Of a stretch of DNA of 64,000 bases, positions 36,704-46,592 are shown one piece after another. The DNA is from Ruminococcus sp. (lineage in GTDB: Bacteria; Bacillota; Clostridia; Oscillospirales; Ruminococcaceae). The notes under the pieces were generated by a model. It was not told the origin of the DNA and searched no databases. It was given only the letters and a program-made list of their open reading frames with translations. The stretch lies in the NCBI GenBank assembly GCA_020861185.1, contig JAJBSV010000012.1, positions 56,566 to 120,565 on the forward strand, written 5' to 3'. The stretch's first letter is position 1; every line of letters begins with the position of its first letter. The position numbers and the translations under genes were made by a program.

Positions 36704-38977
36704 ATGCAGTCATCAATCATAGGCTATCCGAGAGTAGGAAGCCAGAGAGAACTCAAATTTGCGACAGAAAAGTATTTTCGTAATGAGATGGGGTCAAGTG
36801 AGCTTTATTCTGTCGCTTCCGGGATCAGAAAGTCACAGTGGGCTATAGAGAAAGAGTCCGGGCTTGATTATATCCCGTCAAACGATTTCTCATTCTACGA
36901 TACTACGCTCGACACGGCGGTTCTTCTGAACATTATTCCCGAAAGATATTCTGAGCTTGGGCTTTCGGAATTGGATACATATTTCGCGATGGCAAGAGGC
37001 TATCAGGGCGAAAAGGGCGATGTCAAGGCACTTGCTATGAAAAAGTGGTTCAACACCAATTACCACTATATGGTTCCCGAAGCTGATGACAATACCTCAG
37101 TCAAGCTTGTCGGAACAAAGCCTTTTGACGAATATCTTGAAGCAAAAGCTGAGGGAGTAGAGACAAAGCCGGTCATAGTTGGCGCATTCACTCTTTTGAA
37201 ACTTACGAAATTCACCGGCGAAAAGAGTGCAGTGGATTTTGCAGACAGCGTAGCTGAGGCTTATTCTGAGATTTTGAGGAAGCTCTCATCTCTCGGAGCA
37301 AAGTGGGTTCAGTTTGATGAGCCTTATCTTGTTCATGACTTGAGCGCCGATGATATTGAGCTTTTTGAAAGACTTTATAGCAAAATTCTTTCTGCGAAGG
37401 GCTCTGTAAAGGTTCTCCTTGAAACATATTTCGGTGATATAAGAGATTGCTATAACGAAGTCGTAAAGCTTGATTTTGACGGAATAGGACTCGACTTTGT
37501 TGAGGGCAGAGAGACACTTGCACTTGTCAATAAGAATGGTTTCCCGGATAATAAGCTCCTCTTTGCAGGTCTCGTCAATGGTAAAAATATCTGGAGAAAT
37601 AATTATAGCAACACTCTGGCTGTTCTTGATACTTTATCGGATGCAGGAATTAACGCCGTAATCAGCACATCATGCTCGCTTTTGCACGTTCCGTATACTC
37701 TTGATAACGAAACTAAGCTGTCAGAGGATTTCAAGAATCATTTTGCCTTTGCAGAGGAGAAGCTTTCGGAGCTTTCTGAAATCAAGGCATTATTCTCCGA
37801 AACCGACAGAAGTGCTTCGGAAGCATACAAGAAAAACGAAGTTCTCTTTGAAAAGCGCGAGGGAGCAACAGATGAAAACGTAAGAAAACGTGTTTCGGAA
37901 ATCAAGGAAGCTGATTTTGAAAGACTTCCTGCTTTCTCCGAAAGAGAAAAAATCCAAAAGAAAGAATTCAACCTTCCCAAGTTCCCGACAACAACTATCG
38001 GTTCTTTCCCTCAGACTCAGGACGTCAAAGCAAATCGTACTGCATTCAGAAAAGGAACCATAACCGAGGAAGAGTATAAAGAGTTTAACCGTAGGAAAAT
38101 TGCTGAATGTATTGAGCTTCAGGAAAATATCGGGCTTGACGTTCTGGTTCACGGCGAATACGAAAGAAACGACATGGTTGAGTATTTCGGCGAACAGCTC
38201 AAGGGCTTCCTGTTCACGGAGAAGGCTTGGGTGCAGTCGTATGGCACCAGATGCGTAAAGCCGCCGATTATCTGGGGCGATGTTTCAAGAATCAAGCCGA
38301 TTACGGTTGAATGGTCAACATATGCCCAGAGCCTGACCGACAAGCCGCTCAAGGGAATGCTCACAGGTCCGGTTACAATTCTCAACTGGTCGTTCCCTCG
38401 TGAGGACATATCCACCAAAGAGAGTACATATCAGATTGCTCTCGCAATAAGGGATGAGGTTCTGGATCTTGAGGCGAGCGGAATCAGAGTTATCCAGATT
38501 GACGAAGCCGCCCTGAGAGAAAAGCTTCCCTTGAGAAAGAGTGACTGGTACAGCGAGTACCTCGACTGGGCAATTCCCGCTTTCCGCCTGGTTCACAGCG
38601 GAGTCAAGCCGGAAACCCAGATTCACACTCATATGTGCTACAGCGAATTCACCGACATAATCAAGGCAATTGACGACATGGATGCCGATGTTATCACCTT
38701 TGAGGCTTCCCGCTCCGACCTTCAGATTTTGGATTCTCTCAAAGAATCCGGCTTCAAGACCGAGGTTGGTCCCGGAGTTTATGACATTCACTCACCGAGA
38801 GTTCCCTCTGTTGAGGAAATCAAAGCGGCACTTCACAAAATGCTTTCGAGAGTTGATTCTGACAAGCTTTGGGTGAATCCGGACTGTGGGCTTAAAATAA
38901 GAGGCACCGTCGAAACAGAGGCAAGCCTTCGAAACCTCGTTCAGGCGGCAAGAGAGCTTAGAAATGAAAATATCTGA
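36704..38977 (+). CDS. metE: Cobalamin-independent methionine synthase MetE
   Basis: The 757-residue length and the two-barrel layout are those of MetE. The N-terminal half starts [20 protein letters not shown]. The catalytic half starts [15 protein letters not shown] (about residue 425) and ends with the zinc-site segments HTHMCYSEF (His and Cys ligands) and [10 protein letters not shown] (the third ligand, Cys). It transfers the methyl group of 5-methyl-tetrahydropteroyl-triglutamate to homocysteine. ATG 36704 follows GGAGAGG. It overlaps metF by 14 bases, which provides the methyl donor. Confidence 0.96.
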   Translation: MQSSIIGYPRVGSQRELKFATEKYFRNEMGSSELYSVASGIRKSQWAIEKESGLDYIPSNDFSFYDTTLDTAVLLNIIPERYSELGLSELDTYFAMARGYQGEKGDVKALAMKKWFNTNYHYMVPEADDNTSVKLVGTKPFDEYLEAKAEGVETKPVIVGAFTLLKLTKFTGEKSAVDFADSVAEAYSEILRKLSSLGAKWVQFDEPYLVHDLSADDIELFERLYSKILSAKGSVKVLLETYFGDIRDCYNEVVKLDFDGIGLDFVEGRETLALVNKNGFPDNKLLFAGLVNGKNIWRNNYSNTLAVLDTLSDAGINAVISTSCSLLHVPYTLDNETKLSEDFKNHFAFAEEKLSELSEIKALFSETDRSASEAYKKNEVLFEKREGATDENVRKRVSEIKEADFERLPAFSEREKIQKKEFNLPKFPTTTIGSFPQTQDVKANRTAFRKGTITEEEYKEFNRRKIAECIELQENIGLDVLVHGEYERNDMVEYFGEQLKGFLFTEKAWVQSYGTRCVKPPIIWGDVSRIKPITVEWSTYAQSLTDKPLKGMLTGPVTILNWSFPREDISTKESTYQIALAIRDEVLDLEASGIRVIQIDEAALREKLPLRKSDWYSEYLDWAIPAFRLVHSGVKPETQIHTHMCYSEFTDIIKAIDDMDADVITFEASRSDLQILDSLKESGFKTEVGPGVYDIHSPRVPSVEEIKAALHKMLSRVDSDKLWVNPDCGLKIRGTVETEASLRNLVQAARELRNENI

Positions 38978-39834
38978 AATATTCAAGACAAAGACGGTCT
39001 TCTCCTTCGAAGTCTTCCCGCCGAAAACCACATCATCGGTAAACTCCGTATATGACACCCTTGCAGAGCTTCGGGATCTCTCCCCCGACTTCATAAGTGT
39101 CACATACGGGGCGGCGGGAGGCAAAAACAACAAAGAGACCTTCAAAATTGCTTCCGCAATAAAAAAACAACGGCATCGAAAGTGCCGCACACCTGACCTG
39201 TCTGGGAATGACAAAGGCTGATATTCTTGAAAAGCTTGATGAGCTGAAACGAATCGGCGTTGAGAATATCTTAGCTTTGCGTGGCGATATGCCTACTGAT
39301 GGCAGCGAGGTTCCGAAAGGCGATTTTGAGTATGCGTCTGACCTGATTTCTTTCATCAAGCAAAACGGCGACTTTGACGTTTCGGGAGCTTGCTACCCCG
39401 AAGGTCACATTGAAGCATCAAGCAAGGCTGAGGACATACTTAATCTCAAGAAAAAAGTTGATGCGGGTGCAGACCATCTCATTTCACAGCTTTTCTTCGA
39501 CAACAGCTGCTTCTATTCGTTTTTGGAAAGATGTCAGATTGCCGGAATCAACGTCCCGATAGAAGCGGGAATCATGCCTGTCACAAACCGCAAACAGATT
39601 GAGAGGATGGTTTCTCTCTGCGGTGCAACGCTTCCGACAAAGTTCCTGAAGATTATGGAACGATACGAGAACAATCCGACTGCCATGCGTGATGCAGGTA
39701 TTGCTTATGCTGTTGACCAGATCGTAGACCTGATTACGCAGGGAGTAGATGGAATCCATCTTTATGTGATGAATAACTCCTATGTCGGCAGAAGGATTTA
39801 TACTTCCGTAAATAGCCTCATGACTTGTAAGTGA
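38964..39834 (+). pseudogene. metF: Methylenetetrahydrofolate reductase MetF, split by an extra A in an A7 run
   Basis: The first frame starts [20 protein letters not shown], the MTHFR start with the catalytic Glu, and continues to FISVTYGAAGG. It loses the frame at the A7 run 39161-39167. The second frame, from 39208, carries the rest: LALRGDMP, SGACYPEGH and HLISQLFFDN. With six As the junction reads ASAIKNNGIESAAHLTCLGM (typical HLTC motif), giving about 290 residues, the full length of bacterial MetF. The start overlaps the metE stop, so the pair is coupled. Either the reductase is lost, the run is phase-variable, or the extra base is a sequence error; the rest of the gene shows no other damage. 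Confidence 0.85.
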
Positions 39835-39875
39835 GCGTAAATCTGCCTATAACTATATCACTCAGGTAACGGATA

Positions 39876-39930
39876 AGTGTGCACAACACAGCTGGGCTGA
39901 AGCTCAGCAAGCGTTGTGCACACTCTCTTT
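39876..39930 (+). terminator. Terminator after metE-metF
   Basis: AGTGTGCACAAC (39876-39887) pairs perfectly with GTTGTGCACACT (39913-39924), with an inner GCTG/CAGC stem, followed by CTCTTTGTCTTT. Confidence 0.85.
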
Positions 39931-39962
39931 GTCTTTAACTCATTCTTCAACGACTGTAACTT

Positions 39963-40715
39963 TCATTTCACCAAATCCTTTACAACCTCTCCCGCAAGAA
40001 TCAGACCGGCTACAGATGGGACAAATGCGACGCTTCCCGGAATGTCCCTTCGCACAGTACATTTGCGCTTTGTGTCAGGAGGACAGATGCAGTGCGTCCG
40101 GCAACTGATTTCCATGTCATCAAGCGGGCGGATGCATTCTTCCGTGGAATACACCACTTTTAAAGCTCGTATCCCACGCTTTCTGCACTCGTATCGCATC
40201 ACTCTTGCAAGTGGGCAAACCTTAGTATCGTAAATGTCTGCTACCTGAAATTTTGTGGGGTCAAGCTTGTTTCCTGCTCCCATACAGCTGATAACCGGCA
40301 CGCCGCACCTTTGCGCTTGCTCAATAATTCCGAGCTTCGCTGTAACGGTATCTACAGCATCTATGACATAGGAATACTGCGAAAAATCAAATTCGTCTGC
40401 ATTTTCGGGAAGATAAAAGCACTTCCTGACTTCTACCTCTGCATTAGGATTGATTTCGAGTATCCGTTCTTTCATGGCATCCGCTTTATACTGACCGACT
40501 GTTTTTCTGGTTGCAATAATCTGCCTGTTTAAATTGGTCAGACAAATCCTGTCATCATCGATTAGTACGAGGTGACCGACCCCGCTTCTGGCAAGTGCTT
40601 CTGCAGCATAACCACCGACGCCTCCAATGCCGAATACGGCAACACGGGACTCCGATAAACGCTCCATTCCGTCTTTTCCAAGCAGAAGCTCTGTCCTTGA
40701 AAACTGATTCAACAC
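39963..40715 (-). CDS. tcdA: ThiF-family E1-like enzyme, probably tRNA threonylcarbamoyladenosine dehydratase TcdA
   Basis: The 250-residue protein has RTELLLGKDGMERL, the nucleotide motif GIGGVGGYAAEALARSG, and the adenylation segment DDDRICLTNLNRQIIA. A catalytic-Cys region and the Cys-rich end THCICPPDTKRKC complete the TcdA (YgdL/CsdL) pattern. TcdA cyclises t6A at tRNA position 37 using ATP. Other E1-like proteins activate sulfur carriers, and the position inside a sulfur gene island makes that alternative worth keeping. It follows patB at 17 bases. Confidence 0.85.
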   Translation of the reverse strand: MLNQFSRTELLLGKDGMERLSESRVAVFGIGGVGGYAAEALARSGVGHLVLIDDDRICLTNLNRQIIATRKTVGQYKADAMKERILEINPNAEVEVRKCFYLPENADEFDFSQYSYVIDAVDTVTAKLGIIEQAQRCGVPVISCMGAGNKLDPTKFQVADIYDTKVCPLARVMRYECRKRGIRALKVVYSTEECIRPLDDMEISCRTHCICPPDTKRKCTVRRDIPGSVAFVPSVAGLILAGEVVKDLVK

Positions 40716-40732
40716 TATCTATTGTCCTCCTG

Positions 40733-41923
40733 CTAACCTATTTCTTTAACAGCTTGTTTCAATTGTTCGAGTGCTTGCTTCAACGTAGCCCGTGGGCAGG
40801 CGATGTTGATTCGCTGAAATCCTTCTCCCGCCGCTCCGAAGATAGCACCGCTGTCCAACCAGAGCTTTGCCTTGTGGATAATCATATGCTCCAGTTCCGG
40901 GACTGTCAGTCCCAGTCTACGAAAATCAAGCCATACAAGATAAGTTCCCTCTGGCTCTATCATGCGTATTTCCGGCAGCTCCTGATTAAGATACGATTTC
41001 AGATAGTTGATATTTTGCTCCAGATAGTCGATAACGCCATTGTGCCATTCCTCTCCGAACCGATATGCCGCCTCTCCGGCAGTCAGCCCTAAGGTGTTCA
41101 GCTGGCTGTAACCGGAAGCGGCAATTTGTTTGCGGAATACCTCCCGCAATTTGGGGTTGGGAATAAACAGGTTGGACACCTGCAAACCGGCGAGATTAAA
41201 GGTTTTCGCAGGTGAAGTGCAGGTGATGGAAATCTTCTCAAATTCGGGTGCCAGATTAGCGAACACCAGGTGCTTGTTTTCCCCATAGACAAAATCCTGA
41301 TGAATCTCATCGCTGACTACCAACACTCCGTATTTCAGACAGAGTTCCCCGATTCGTAGCAGTTCGTCTCTTTTCCAGACACGTCCCACAGGGTTATGTG
41401 GACTGCACAGAATGAACAGCTTGACCTGATTATCAATAATTTTCCGTTCAAAATCGGCAAAATCAATATGATAGCGATTATCTGAGTCCAATACCAGATC
41501 GCTACTGACCACCTGCCGGTCGTTGTCCTCAATGACTTCCTTGAACGGGTAATACACCGGCTGTTGGATGAGGATGCTGTCTCCTTTTTCTGTGAATGCT
41601 TTCACTGCCATTGCAAGTCCAAAGACTACACCCGGCGTTTTCACCAGCCAGTCCTTCTTCACCTGCCAACCGTGCTTGCGCTCCATCCATCCTGCAACCG
41701 CTTCAAAATAGCTGTCTCCGATTTCAGTGTATCCGAAAATCCCGTGAGCTACTCTCTCCTGAAGAGCATCCAACACATAACCGGATGTAGGAAAATCCAT
41801 GTCTGCCACCCACAGTGGCAGGACATCTTCGGGCTTGCCTCTGCGCTTCGCAAAGTCGTATTTCAGGCAGTCTGTATTGTGCCGGTCAATAATTCGGTCA
41901 AAATCCAGATTTCGTTCTCCCAT
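40733..41923 (-). CDS. patB: MalY/PatB-type aminotransferase-fold C-S lyase
   Basis: The 396-residue fold-type I PLP enzyme contains DVLPLWVADMDFPT and GIFGYTEIGDSYFEAV near the N-terminus. The PLP contacts follow: CSPHNPVGRVWKRDEL, VVSDEIHQDF and the lysine in CTSPAKTFNLAGLQ. These are the MalY/PatB motifs. The family cleaves cystathionine or cysteine with loss of the thiol. ATG 41923 follows AAAGGAG; the frame open to 41956 would overlap the previous gene. It is the second gene of a three-gene unit with a cystathionine synthase-like gene and tcdA. Confidence 0.9.
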   Translation of the reverse strand: MGERNLDFDRIIDRHNTDCLKYDFAKRRGKPEDVLPLWVADMDFPTSGYVLDALQERVAHGIFGYTEIGDSYFEAVAGWMERKHGWQVKKDWLVKTPGVVFGLAMAVKAFTEKGDSILIQQPVYYPFKEVIEDNDRQVVSSDLVLDSDNRYHIDFADFERKIIDNQVKLFILCSPHNPVGRVWKRDELLRIGELCLKYGVLVVSDEIHQDFVYGENKHLVFANLAPEFEKISITCTSPAKTFNLAGLQVSNLFIPNPKLREVFRKQIAASGYSQLNTLGLTAGEAAYRFGEEWHNGVIDYLEQNINYLKSYLNQELPEIRMIEPEGTYLVWLDFRRLGLTVPELEHMIIHKAKLWLDSGAIFGAAGEGFQRINIACPRATLKQALEQLKQAVKEIG

Positions 41924-41939
41924 AGCTTTTCTTCTCCTT

Positions 41940-43100
41940 TCAGTGCGATGCTTCAAAGGAATCCATCGCCTGCTTTAAATCCTGAATCAGGTCCTCTTTG
42001 GTCTCAATGCCAACCGACAGGCGCAGAATCCGATCTGTGATGCCGTTTTTCTGTAACACATCCGCCGGTACATCGGCGTGCGTCTGAGTGATGGGATAGG
42101 TCAATAATGTCTCTACGCCGCCCAAGCTTTCTGCGAACGGGATCAGCTTCGTATTCTTGAGAATATGGAGTGCCATCTCCTTGGACTCCACCTCAAAGGT
42201 AATCATACTGCCAAAGCCGCTTGCCTGTCTCCTACATATTTCATAGGATCGAGTGCCGGGAATGCCGGGATAACAAACCCTATGCACCCTGCATTCTCTC
42301 TGAAGAAATGCCACAATGGCTTGAGCATTTTCCTGTGCCCGTTCCATGCGGATGGGAAGGGTTTTGATGCCTCGCAAGATCAGCCAACTGTCGAATGGAG
42401 CCAGTCCGGAGCCGACTGTCTTGAAAATATAACGAAATTTTTCGGACAGCTCTTTGCTTCCTGTCACAAGAAAGCCTGCCAATGTATCGTTGTGTCCACC
42501 GAGGAATTTTGTCCCGCTGTGAAGCACGATGTCCGCTCCAAGGGTCAGAGGCTTCTGGAAATATGGTGACAGGAAAGTATTATCCACAATGAAAAGCAAT
42601 CCGTGTCGCTTTGCTATCTCCGCCATACTGCGGATGTCTATTACGTTCATCATAGGATTGGTGGGAGTTTCAATCAGAATTGCCTTGGTGTTCTCCTGAA
42701 TATATGATTCCGCATCCTCTTTTGTGCAGTCAATGTGGCTGAATGTAATGCCGTTTTTCTGGCTTATTGAGCGGAACAGACGGATGCTCCCGCCATATAA
42801 ATCAGCGTCTGTAATAATGTGGTCTCCCGGACGAAACAGTTCCATCAATGCGGTCATTGCCGCCATGCCACTTGAAAACGCCAGAGCATCCACTCCGTCT
42901 TCCAGAGAAGCGACTACCTGCTCCAACTGCTGTCGGGTTGGATTTTGCATACGACTGTAATCAAAGCCTGTACTCTGACCCACTTCAGGGTGGGCGAATG
43001 TGGCGGTCTGGTAGATAGGAAAGCTGATTGAGCCGGTCTTGTCCCCATCAAATTTTGCACCGTCTCCGTAAATACACTTTGTTTCGATACCACGTTTCAT
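41940..43100 (-). CDS. Cystathionine gamma-synthase/lyase-type PLP enzyme
   Basis: The 386-residue Cys/Met-metabolism enzyme contains ISFPIYQTATFAHPE, DYSRMQNPTRQQLEQ and ALAFSSGMAAMTAL, with the PLP lysine in HSGTKFLGGHND. It ends ESLGGVETLLTYPITQTHAD, the GGxESL-type segment of gamma-synthases and lyases. With patB it could run homoserine to homocysteine by transsulfuration, parallel to metY. A strong promoter and the operator palindrome CCTAC-N7-GTAGG precede it. The exact member (MetB, MccB or MetI type) is not decided. Confidence 0.87.
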   Translation of the reverse strand: MKRGIETKCIYGDGAKFDGDKTGSISFPIYQTATFAHPEVGQSTGFDYSRMQNPTRQQLEQVVASLEDGVDALAFSSGMAAMTALMELFRPGDHIITDADLYGGSIRLFRSISQKNGITFSHIDCTKEDAESYIQENTKAILIETPTNPMMNVIDIRSMAEIAKRHGLLFIVDNTFLSPYFQKPLTLGADIVLHSGTKFLGGHNDTLAGFLVTGSKELSEKFRYIFKTVGSGLAPFDSWLILRGIKTLPIRMERAQENAQAIVAFLQRECRVHRVCYPGIPGTRSYEICRRQASGFGSMITFEVESKEMALHILKNTKLIPFAESLGGVETLLTYPITQTHADVPADVLQKNGITDRILRLSVGIETKEDLIQDLKQAMDSFEASH

Positions 43101-43127
43101 CTATGATGCACCTTTCGTATATTCATT

Positions 43128-43146
43128 GCCTACCATTTAAGTAGGC
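43128..43146. promoter_or_regulatory. Operator-like palindrome GCCTAC-N7-GTAGGC
   Basis: A perfect inverted repeat, GCCTAC (43128-43133) and GTAGGC (43141-43146), just downstream of the start site of the minus-strand cystathionine enzyme gene. A further half-site GCCTAC lies at 43163-43168, inside the promoter spacer. Confidence 0.68.
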
Positions 43147-43156
43147 GAACCACTTT

Positions 43157-43185
43157 ATTATAGCCTACAATGATGCCAATGTCAA
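43157..43185 (-). promoter_or_regulatory. Promoter of the cystathionine enzyme-patB-tcdA unit
   Basis: On the minus strand TTGACA (43180-43185) and TATAAT (43157-43162) with a 17-base spacer. Confidence 0.92.
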
Positions 43186-43240
43186 GCGGCAGAGCTCGCA
43201 GATATTGTGCAGAAGTGAAAAATTTTTGTAACGCCTATTA

Positions 43241-43261
43241 AACCTATTGACATAGTAGGTT
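43241..43261. promoter_or_regulatory. Operator-like palindrome AACCTAT-N7-GTAGGTT over a -35
   Basis: AACCTAT and GTAGGTT flank 7 bases and cover the -35 of the plus-strand promoter. Same consensus as the palindromes at 43128 and 35328. Confidence 0.66.
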
Positions 43262-43275
43262 ATTGATGATATAAT
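43247..43275 (+). promoter_or_regulatory. Promoter of the esterase/ATP-grasp/gshA-like/amidotransferase operon
   Basis: TTGACA (43247-43252) and TATAAT (43270-43275), 17 bases apart, divergent to the cystathionine enzyme promoter 62 bases away. Confidence 0.92.
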
Positions 43276-43322
43276 AGTCCGCATCAGCATATTAAAAATT
43301 CAGAGTTCAAGTGAGGCATTGT

Positions 43323-44075
43323 ATGGTTTACAAATTTGATTACTACTTTCCTGCCGCATCGCAGGTCAGACGGATTCATCTGTATCTTCCTGATGACTAC
43401 GATTTCTGTGGCGAAAGGTATCCGACGCTCTATATGTTTGATGGTCACAATCTGTTCTTCGATTTTGATGCCACCTATGGCAAATCACTTGGACTGAAGC
43501 AGTTTCTGGATCATTGGGGCAAAAAGCTTATTGTAGTAGGGATTGAGTGTTCAAATGACGATGTGCAAAGATTACATGAATATTGTCCGTATCATATATA
43601 CAGCAGAATCTATGGTGAGGTGTGGGGACGAGGTGACGATACCCTTCGTTGGATTGTTGAAGACCTGAAGCCCTACATAGACAGAACCTATCGGACATAC
43701 CCGTTTCGGGAATCAACCGCAATCGCCGGCTACAGCAATGGTGGCATGACTGCGCTTTATTCAGTACTGCGTTACAACCGCTTCTTTTCAAAAGCGGCGG
43801 TGATCTCGCCCTCTCTGTTACCCGCAATGGAATCCTTTGATAAAGAGATCAGGGAAGACAGCCTGTCTCCGGATACCAAGGTGTTTTTTAGTTGGGGTAC
43901 TGCAGAAGACACACCTGAGCGGGTGCAGAACATTGCTGATAGCATCTGTTATCTCGAAGCGAAGCTTATGGAAAAACAGGTGCAAACGTATCTATATTGT
44001 CAGCAAGGTGGCGTGCACAACGAAGCAAGTTGGGAGATTCAGGTTCCCACATGGATGCAATTTTTATGGCTGTAA
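43323..44075 (+). CDS. Alpha/beta-hydrolase, enterochelin-esterase (esterase D)-like
   Basis: The 250-residue protein has ERYPTLYMFDGHNLFFD near the N-terminus and the nucleophile elbow AIAGYSNGGMTALYS (Ser in GYSNGG). Asp and His candidates lie in FFSWGTAEDTPERVQ and GGVHNEASWE. This is the pattern of the Fes/IroE and esterase D group. ATG 43323 is chosen because GTGAGG precedes it at 6 bases; the GTG at 43311 is part of that site. It leads an operon with an ATP-grasp ligase, a glutamate-cysteine ligase and a class II amidotransferase, 13 bases from the next gene. No secretion signal is seen, so it acts in the cytoplasm. Its substrate is unknown; S-acyl or ester thiol conjugates would suit the context. 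Confidence 0.82.
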   Translation: MVYKFDYYFPAASQVRRIHLYLPDDYDFCGERYPTLYMFDGHNLFFDFDATYGKSLGLKQFLDHWGKKLIVVGIECSNDDVQRLHEYCPYHIYSRIYGEVWGRGDDTLRWIVEDLKPYIDRTYRTYPFRESTAIAGYSNGGMTALYSVLRYNRFFSKAAVISPSLLPAMESFDKEIREDSLSPDTKVFFSWGTAEDTPERVQNIADSICYLEAKLMEKQVQTYLYCQQGGVHNEASWEIQVPTWMQFLWL

Positions 44076-44088
44076 GGAGTTGAAACAC

Positions 44089-45285
44089 ATGAATGTAATT
44101 TTTATCTCGCCCAACTTTCCGTCGCATTTCTACAATTTCTGTGACCGCCTGAAAGCTCTTGGGGCAAATGTGTTCGGAATCGGCGATTGCCCATGGAACG
44201 ACCTCAGCGACAACTGCCGCAATTCTTTGACTGACTATTACTATCTGCCCAGTCTGGAAAGATATGATGATGTTTACCGTGCAGTAGCCTTTTACATATC
44301 CAAGTATGGTCGGATAGACTATATCGAAAGTCAGAATGAATATTGGTTGGAGCTTGAAGCCCGACTGCGTGCTGATTTCAACGTCCGCACCGGCTATCTG
44401 CCGGAGGAGCTCGAAGACGTCAAGCTAAAGTCACGGATGAAGGCGGGATATTCAAGAGCCGGTGTCAGAACAGCGAGATATGTTCCGGCAGATTGTGCAG
44501 ATATATGCCGACAGTTCGTTTCTCAGGTGGGCTATCCTGTAATCGTCAAGCCGGACGATGGTGTGGGTGCGGCGAACACATGGAAGCTCAGTTCCGATGA
44601 TGAGCTTGAGAGGTTTATCTCCGGCAAGCCTGAACAGCCGTACATTATGGAGGAGTTTGTACCCGGCCATATCGAAACATTTGACGGAATCACCGACAGC
44701 AGAGGCAACATCCTGTTCTGTTCAGGTCAGGTCATGGCTGTCACACCGCTGGATATGCTCCTTGGTAACGGGGAAAACGTGAGCTATACTCAAAATGTTC
44801 AGCAGACAGATCTGAGTGAGATAGGACCACGGGTAGTTGCCGCTTTTGGGTTACGCAACCGATTCTTTCATTTTGAATTTTTCCGTCTGGATGTTGATAA
44901 GCCGGGGTTAGGAAGCAAGGGAGACATTGTCGGACTCGAAGTGAATATGCGTGCACCGGGAGGATATATCCCGGATAAAATGAACTATGCCTATAATGTA
45001 GACGTTTATCAGATATGGGCTGAAAGCCTTATGTTTGATGAAAATCGTTCCTTCCCGGAATACCATTTTCAATCCTATGTGACCCATTTCGCGCAGAGTG
45101 ACAAGGAGAGCTATGAGCATTCCCGGAACGAAGTATTTGGCAGGTATGGGGACAGAATACTTCTGGAGAATGCACCGCCATCATCCATCTCCGGCGGCAT
45201 GGGCAGCCACGTTTATCTTATTCGTGCCGATTCGACAGATGAGATATGGGAACAGGCGGAATATATACTTTCCCATAAAGCCTGA
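44089..45285 (+). CDS. ATP-grasp carboxylate-amine ligase of unknown specificity
   Basis: The 398-residue protein starts MNVIFISPNFPSHFYNFC, a Rossmann-like pre-grasp domain. The ATP-grasp core includes VGYPVIVKPDDGVGAANTWK (ATP lysine), YIMEEFVPGHIETFDGI and the metal-binding VGLEVNMRAPGGYIPDKMN (E-x-N-x-R). That order matches the L-amino-acid-ligase/carnosine-synthase group rather than glutathione synthetase GshB. AAGGAG precedes the ATG. Next to a glutamate-cysteine ligase it could extend gamma-Glu-Cys with another amino acid or amine; this is inference. Confidence 0.85.
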   Translation: MNVIFISPNFPSHFYNFCDRLKALGANVFGIGDCPWNDLSDNCRNSLTDYYYLPSLERYDDVYRAVAFYISKYGRIDYIESQNEYWLELEARLRADFNVRTGYLPEELEDVKLKSRMKAGYSRAGVRTARYVPADCADICRQFVSQVGYPVIVKPDDGVGAANTWKLSSDDELERFISGKPEQPYIMEEFVPGHIETFDGITDSRGNILFCSGQVMAVTPLDMLLGNGENVSYTQNVQQTDLSEIGPRVVAAFGLRNRFFHFEFFRLDVDKPGLGSKGDIVGLEVNMRAPGGYIPDKMNYAYNVDVYQIWAESLMFDENRSFPEYHFQSYVTHFAQSDKESYEHSRNEVFGRYGDRILLENAPPSSISGGMGSHVYLIRADSTDEIWEQAEYILSHKA

Positions 45286-45311
45286 ACAGTCATGAAAGGA
45301 ATGACACCGAA

Positions 45312-46592
45312 ATGCTACACATTGACACACCGGAACTACGCAAGCTATTGCTCTCTGGCAATTTTGGACTGGAGAAAGAAGGTCTGCGGGTGGACGAAAA
45401 CGGATTTATGGCTCACACGAGACACCCTTTTCCGGGTAATAAGCATATAGTCAGAGACTTCTGTGAAAATCAGACCGAAATAAATACACCCGTCTGCGTT
45501 GGCTATCATGCCGCAGTTGAGAGCCTTAAGGAATACACCCGTGAAATTCACAGAACCCTGGCTTCGCTTGAGACCGGGGAATATCTCTGGTCTTTCTCCA
45601 ATCCATCGTATATCCGGAATGAAGATGACATACCGGTGGCGCAATTCGGCGGAGTGGAATCCTCAAAAACCTCATATCGAGATTACCTGTCACACAGATA
45701 CGGGCGATACAAGATGGCGTTTTCCGGTATACATGTGAACTACTCTTTTAACGAAGAGCTTCTGAGGGCGGATTTTCAGCGCAGTGGATTTGAAAGCTTT
45801 ACAGAATATAAAAACGATCTTTATCTGATGTTAGCCCGTAGAGTTGTGGCATACGGTTGGATTTTAGTGTCGATAACGGCGGCAAGCCCCTTGCTCGATA
45901 GCTCATATGTGGAAAAGAACGTATTTGACGGCGACGTCTTTCAGGGACTTGCTTCCGTTCGATGCAGTGAACTTGGGTACTGGAATGCTTTTGTGCCAAT
46001 TTTCGATTATTCGAATATCACTTCCTATACAGAAAGCATCCGTAGATACGTCCGTGATGGCTGGCTGATGGCTCCGACAGAGCTGTATTATCCCGTTCGC
46101 CTTAAGCCGGCAGGGCTGAACCGACTTGAAACTCTTGAAGCAAATGGAATTGATCACATTGAGCTTCGTATGTTTGACCTCAATCCACTGGTTTATGCCG
46201 GTGTGGAGGAAAAGGATGTTGCATTTGCCGAATTACTGCTTGGTTGGCTTGCCGCCTCTCCTGATCAACCTGTATCCGAAAAGGATCAGATACAGGCGGT
46301 GCAGAATTTCAAGAATGCGGCGCACTACGACCTGAAAACTGTCAATCTTGTTACGCCTGCAGGTGAGTTCTTCTCCATTGCTCATGCCGCACGGAATTTA
46401 ATAGGCTTTATGAGAGATTTTTACTGCGATTATCCGTCTGAAGTACTCGAAATTCTGGACTTTGAGGAAGCAAAATTTATAGATGCCGAGAACCGCTACG
46501 CATGGAAAATCCGCAAGGAATTTTCCGGCGGGTTTGCAAAGAAAGGTCTTGAGCTCGCAAAAAAGCGAAGGGAGGAGTCTTTTTATGTGTGA
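45312..46592 (+). CDS. gshA: Glutamate-cysteine ligase (GshA/GshF N-domain type)
   Basis: The 426-residue protein has FGLEKEGLRVDENGFMAHT near the start, FCENQTEINTP, SGIHVNYSFNEELL, and HIELRMFDLNPL in the second half. These are the substrate- and metal-binding segments of the gamma-glutamylcysteine synthetase part of GshF and GshA. The length corresponds to the ligase domain alone; no ATP-grasp extension follows, unlike bifunctional GshF. It joins Glu (gamma-carboxyl) to Cys. An ATP-grasp gene precedes it by 26 bases and an amidotransferase overlaps it by 8 bases. Confidence 0.9.
   Translation: MLHIDTPELRKLLLSGNFGLEKEGLRVDENGFMAHTRHPFPGNKHIVRDFCENQTEINTPVCVGYHAAVESLKEYTREIHRTLASLETGEYLWSFSNPSYIRNEDDIPVAQFGGVESSKTSYRDYLSHRYGRYKMAFSGIHVNYSFNEELLRADFQRSGFESFTEYKNDLYLMLARRVVAYGWILVSITAASPLLDSSYVEKNVFDGDVFQGLASVRCSELGYWNAFVPIFDYSNITSYTESIRRYVRDGWLMAPTELYYPVRLKPAGLNRLETLEANGIDHIELRMFDLNPLVYAGVEEKDVAFAELLLGWLAASPDQPVSEKDQIQAVQNFKNAAHYDLKTVNLVTPAGEFFSIAHAARNLIGFMRDFYCDYPSEVLEILDFEEAKFIDAENRYAWKIRKEFSGGFAKKGLELAKKRREESFYV

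Noticed and set aside
39208..39834. Second metF frame as an independent gene starting at ATG 39208
   Set aside because: It lacks the catalytic N-terminus and joins exactly to the first frame on removal of one A, so it is one disrupted gene.
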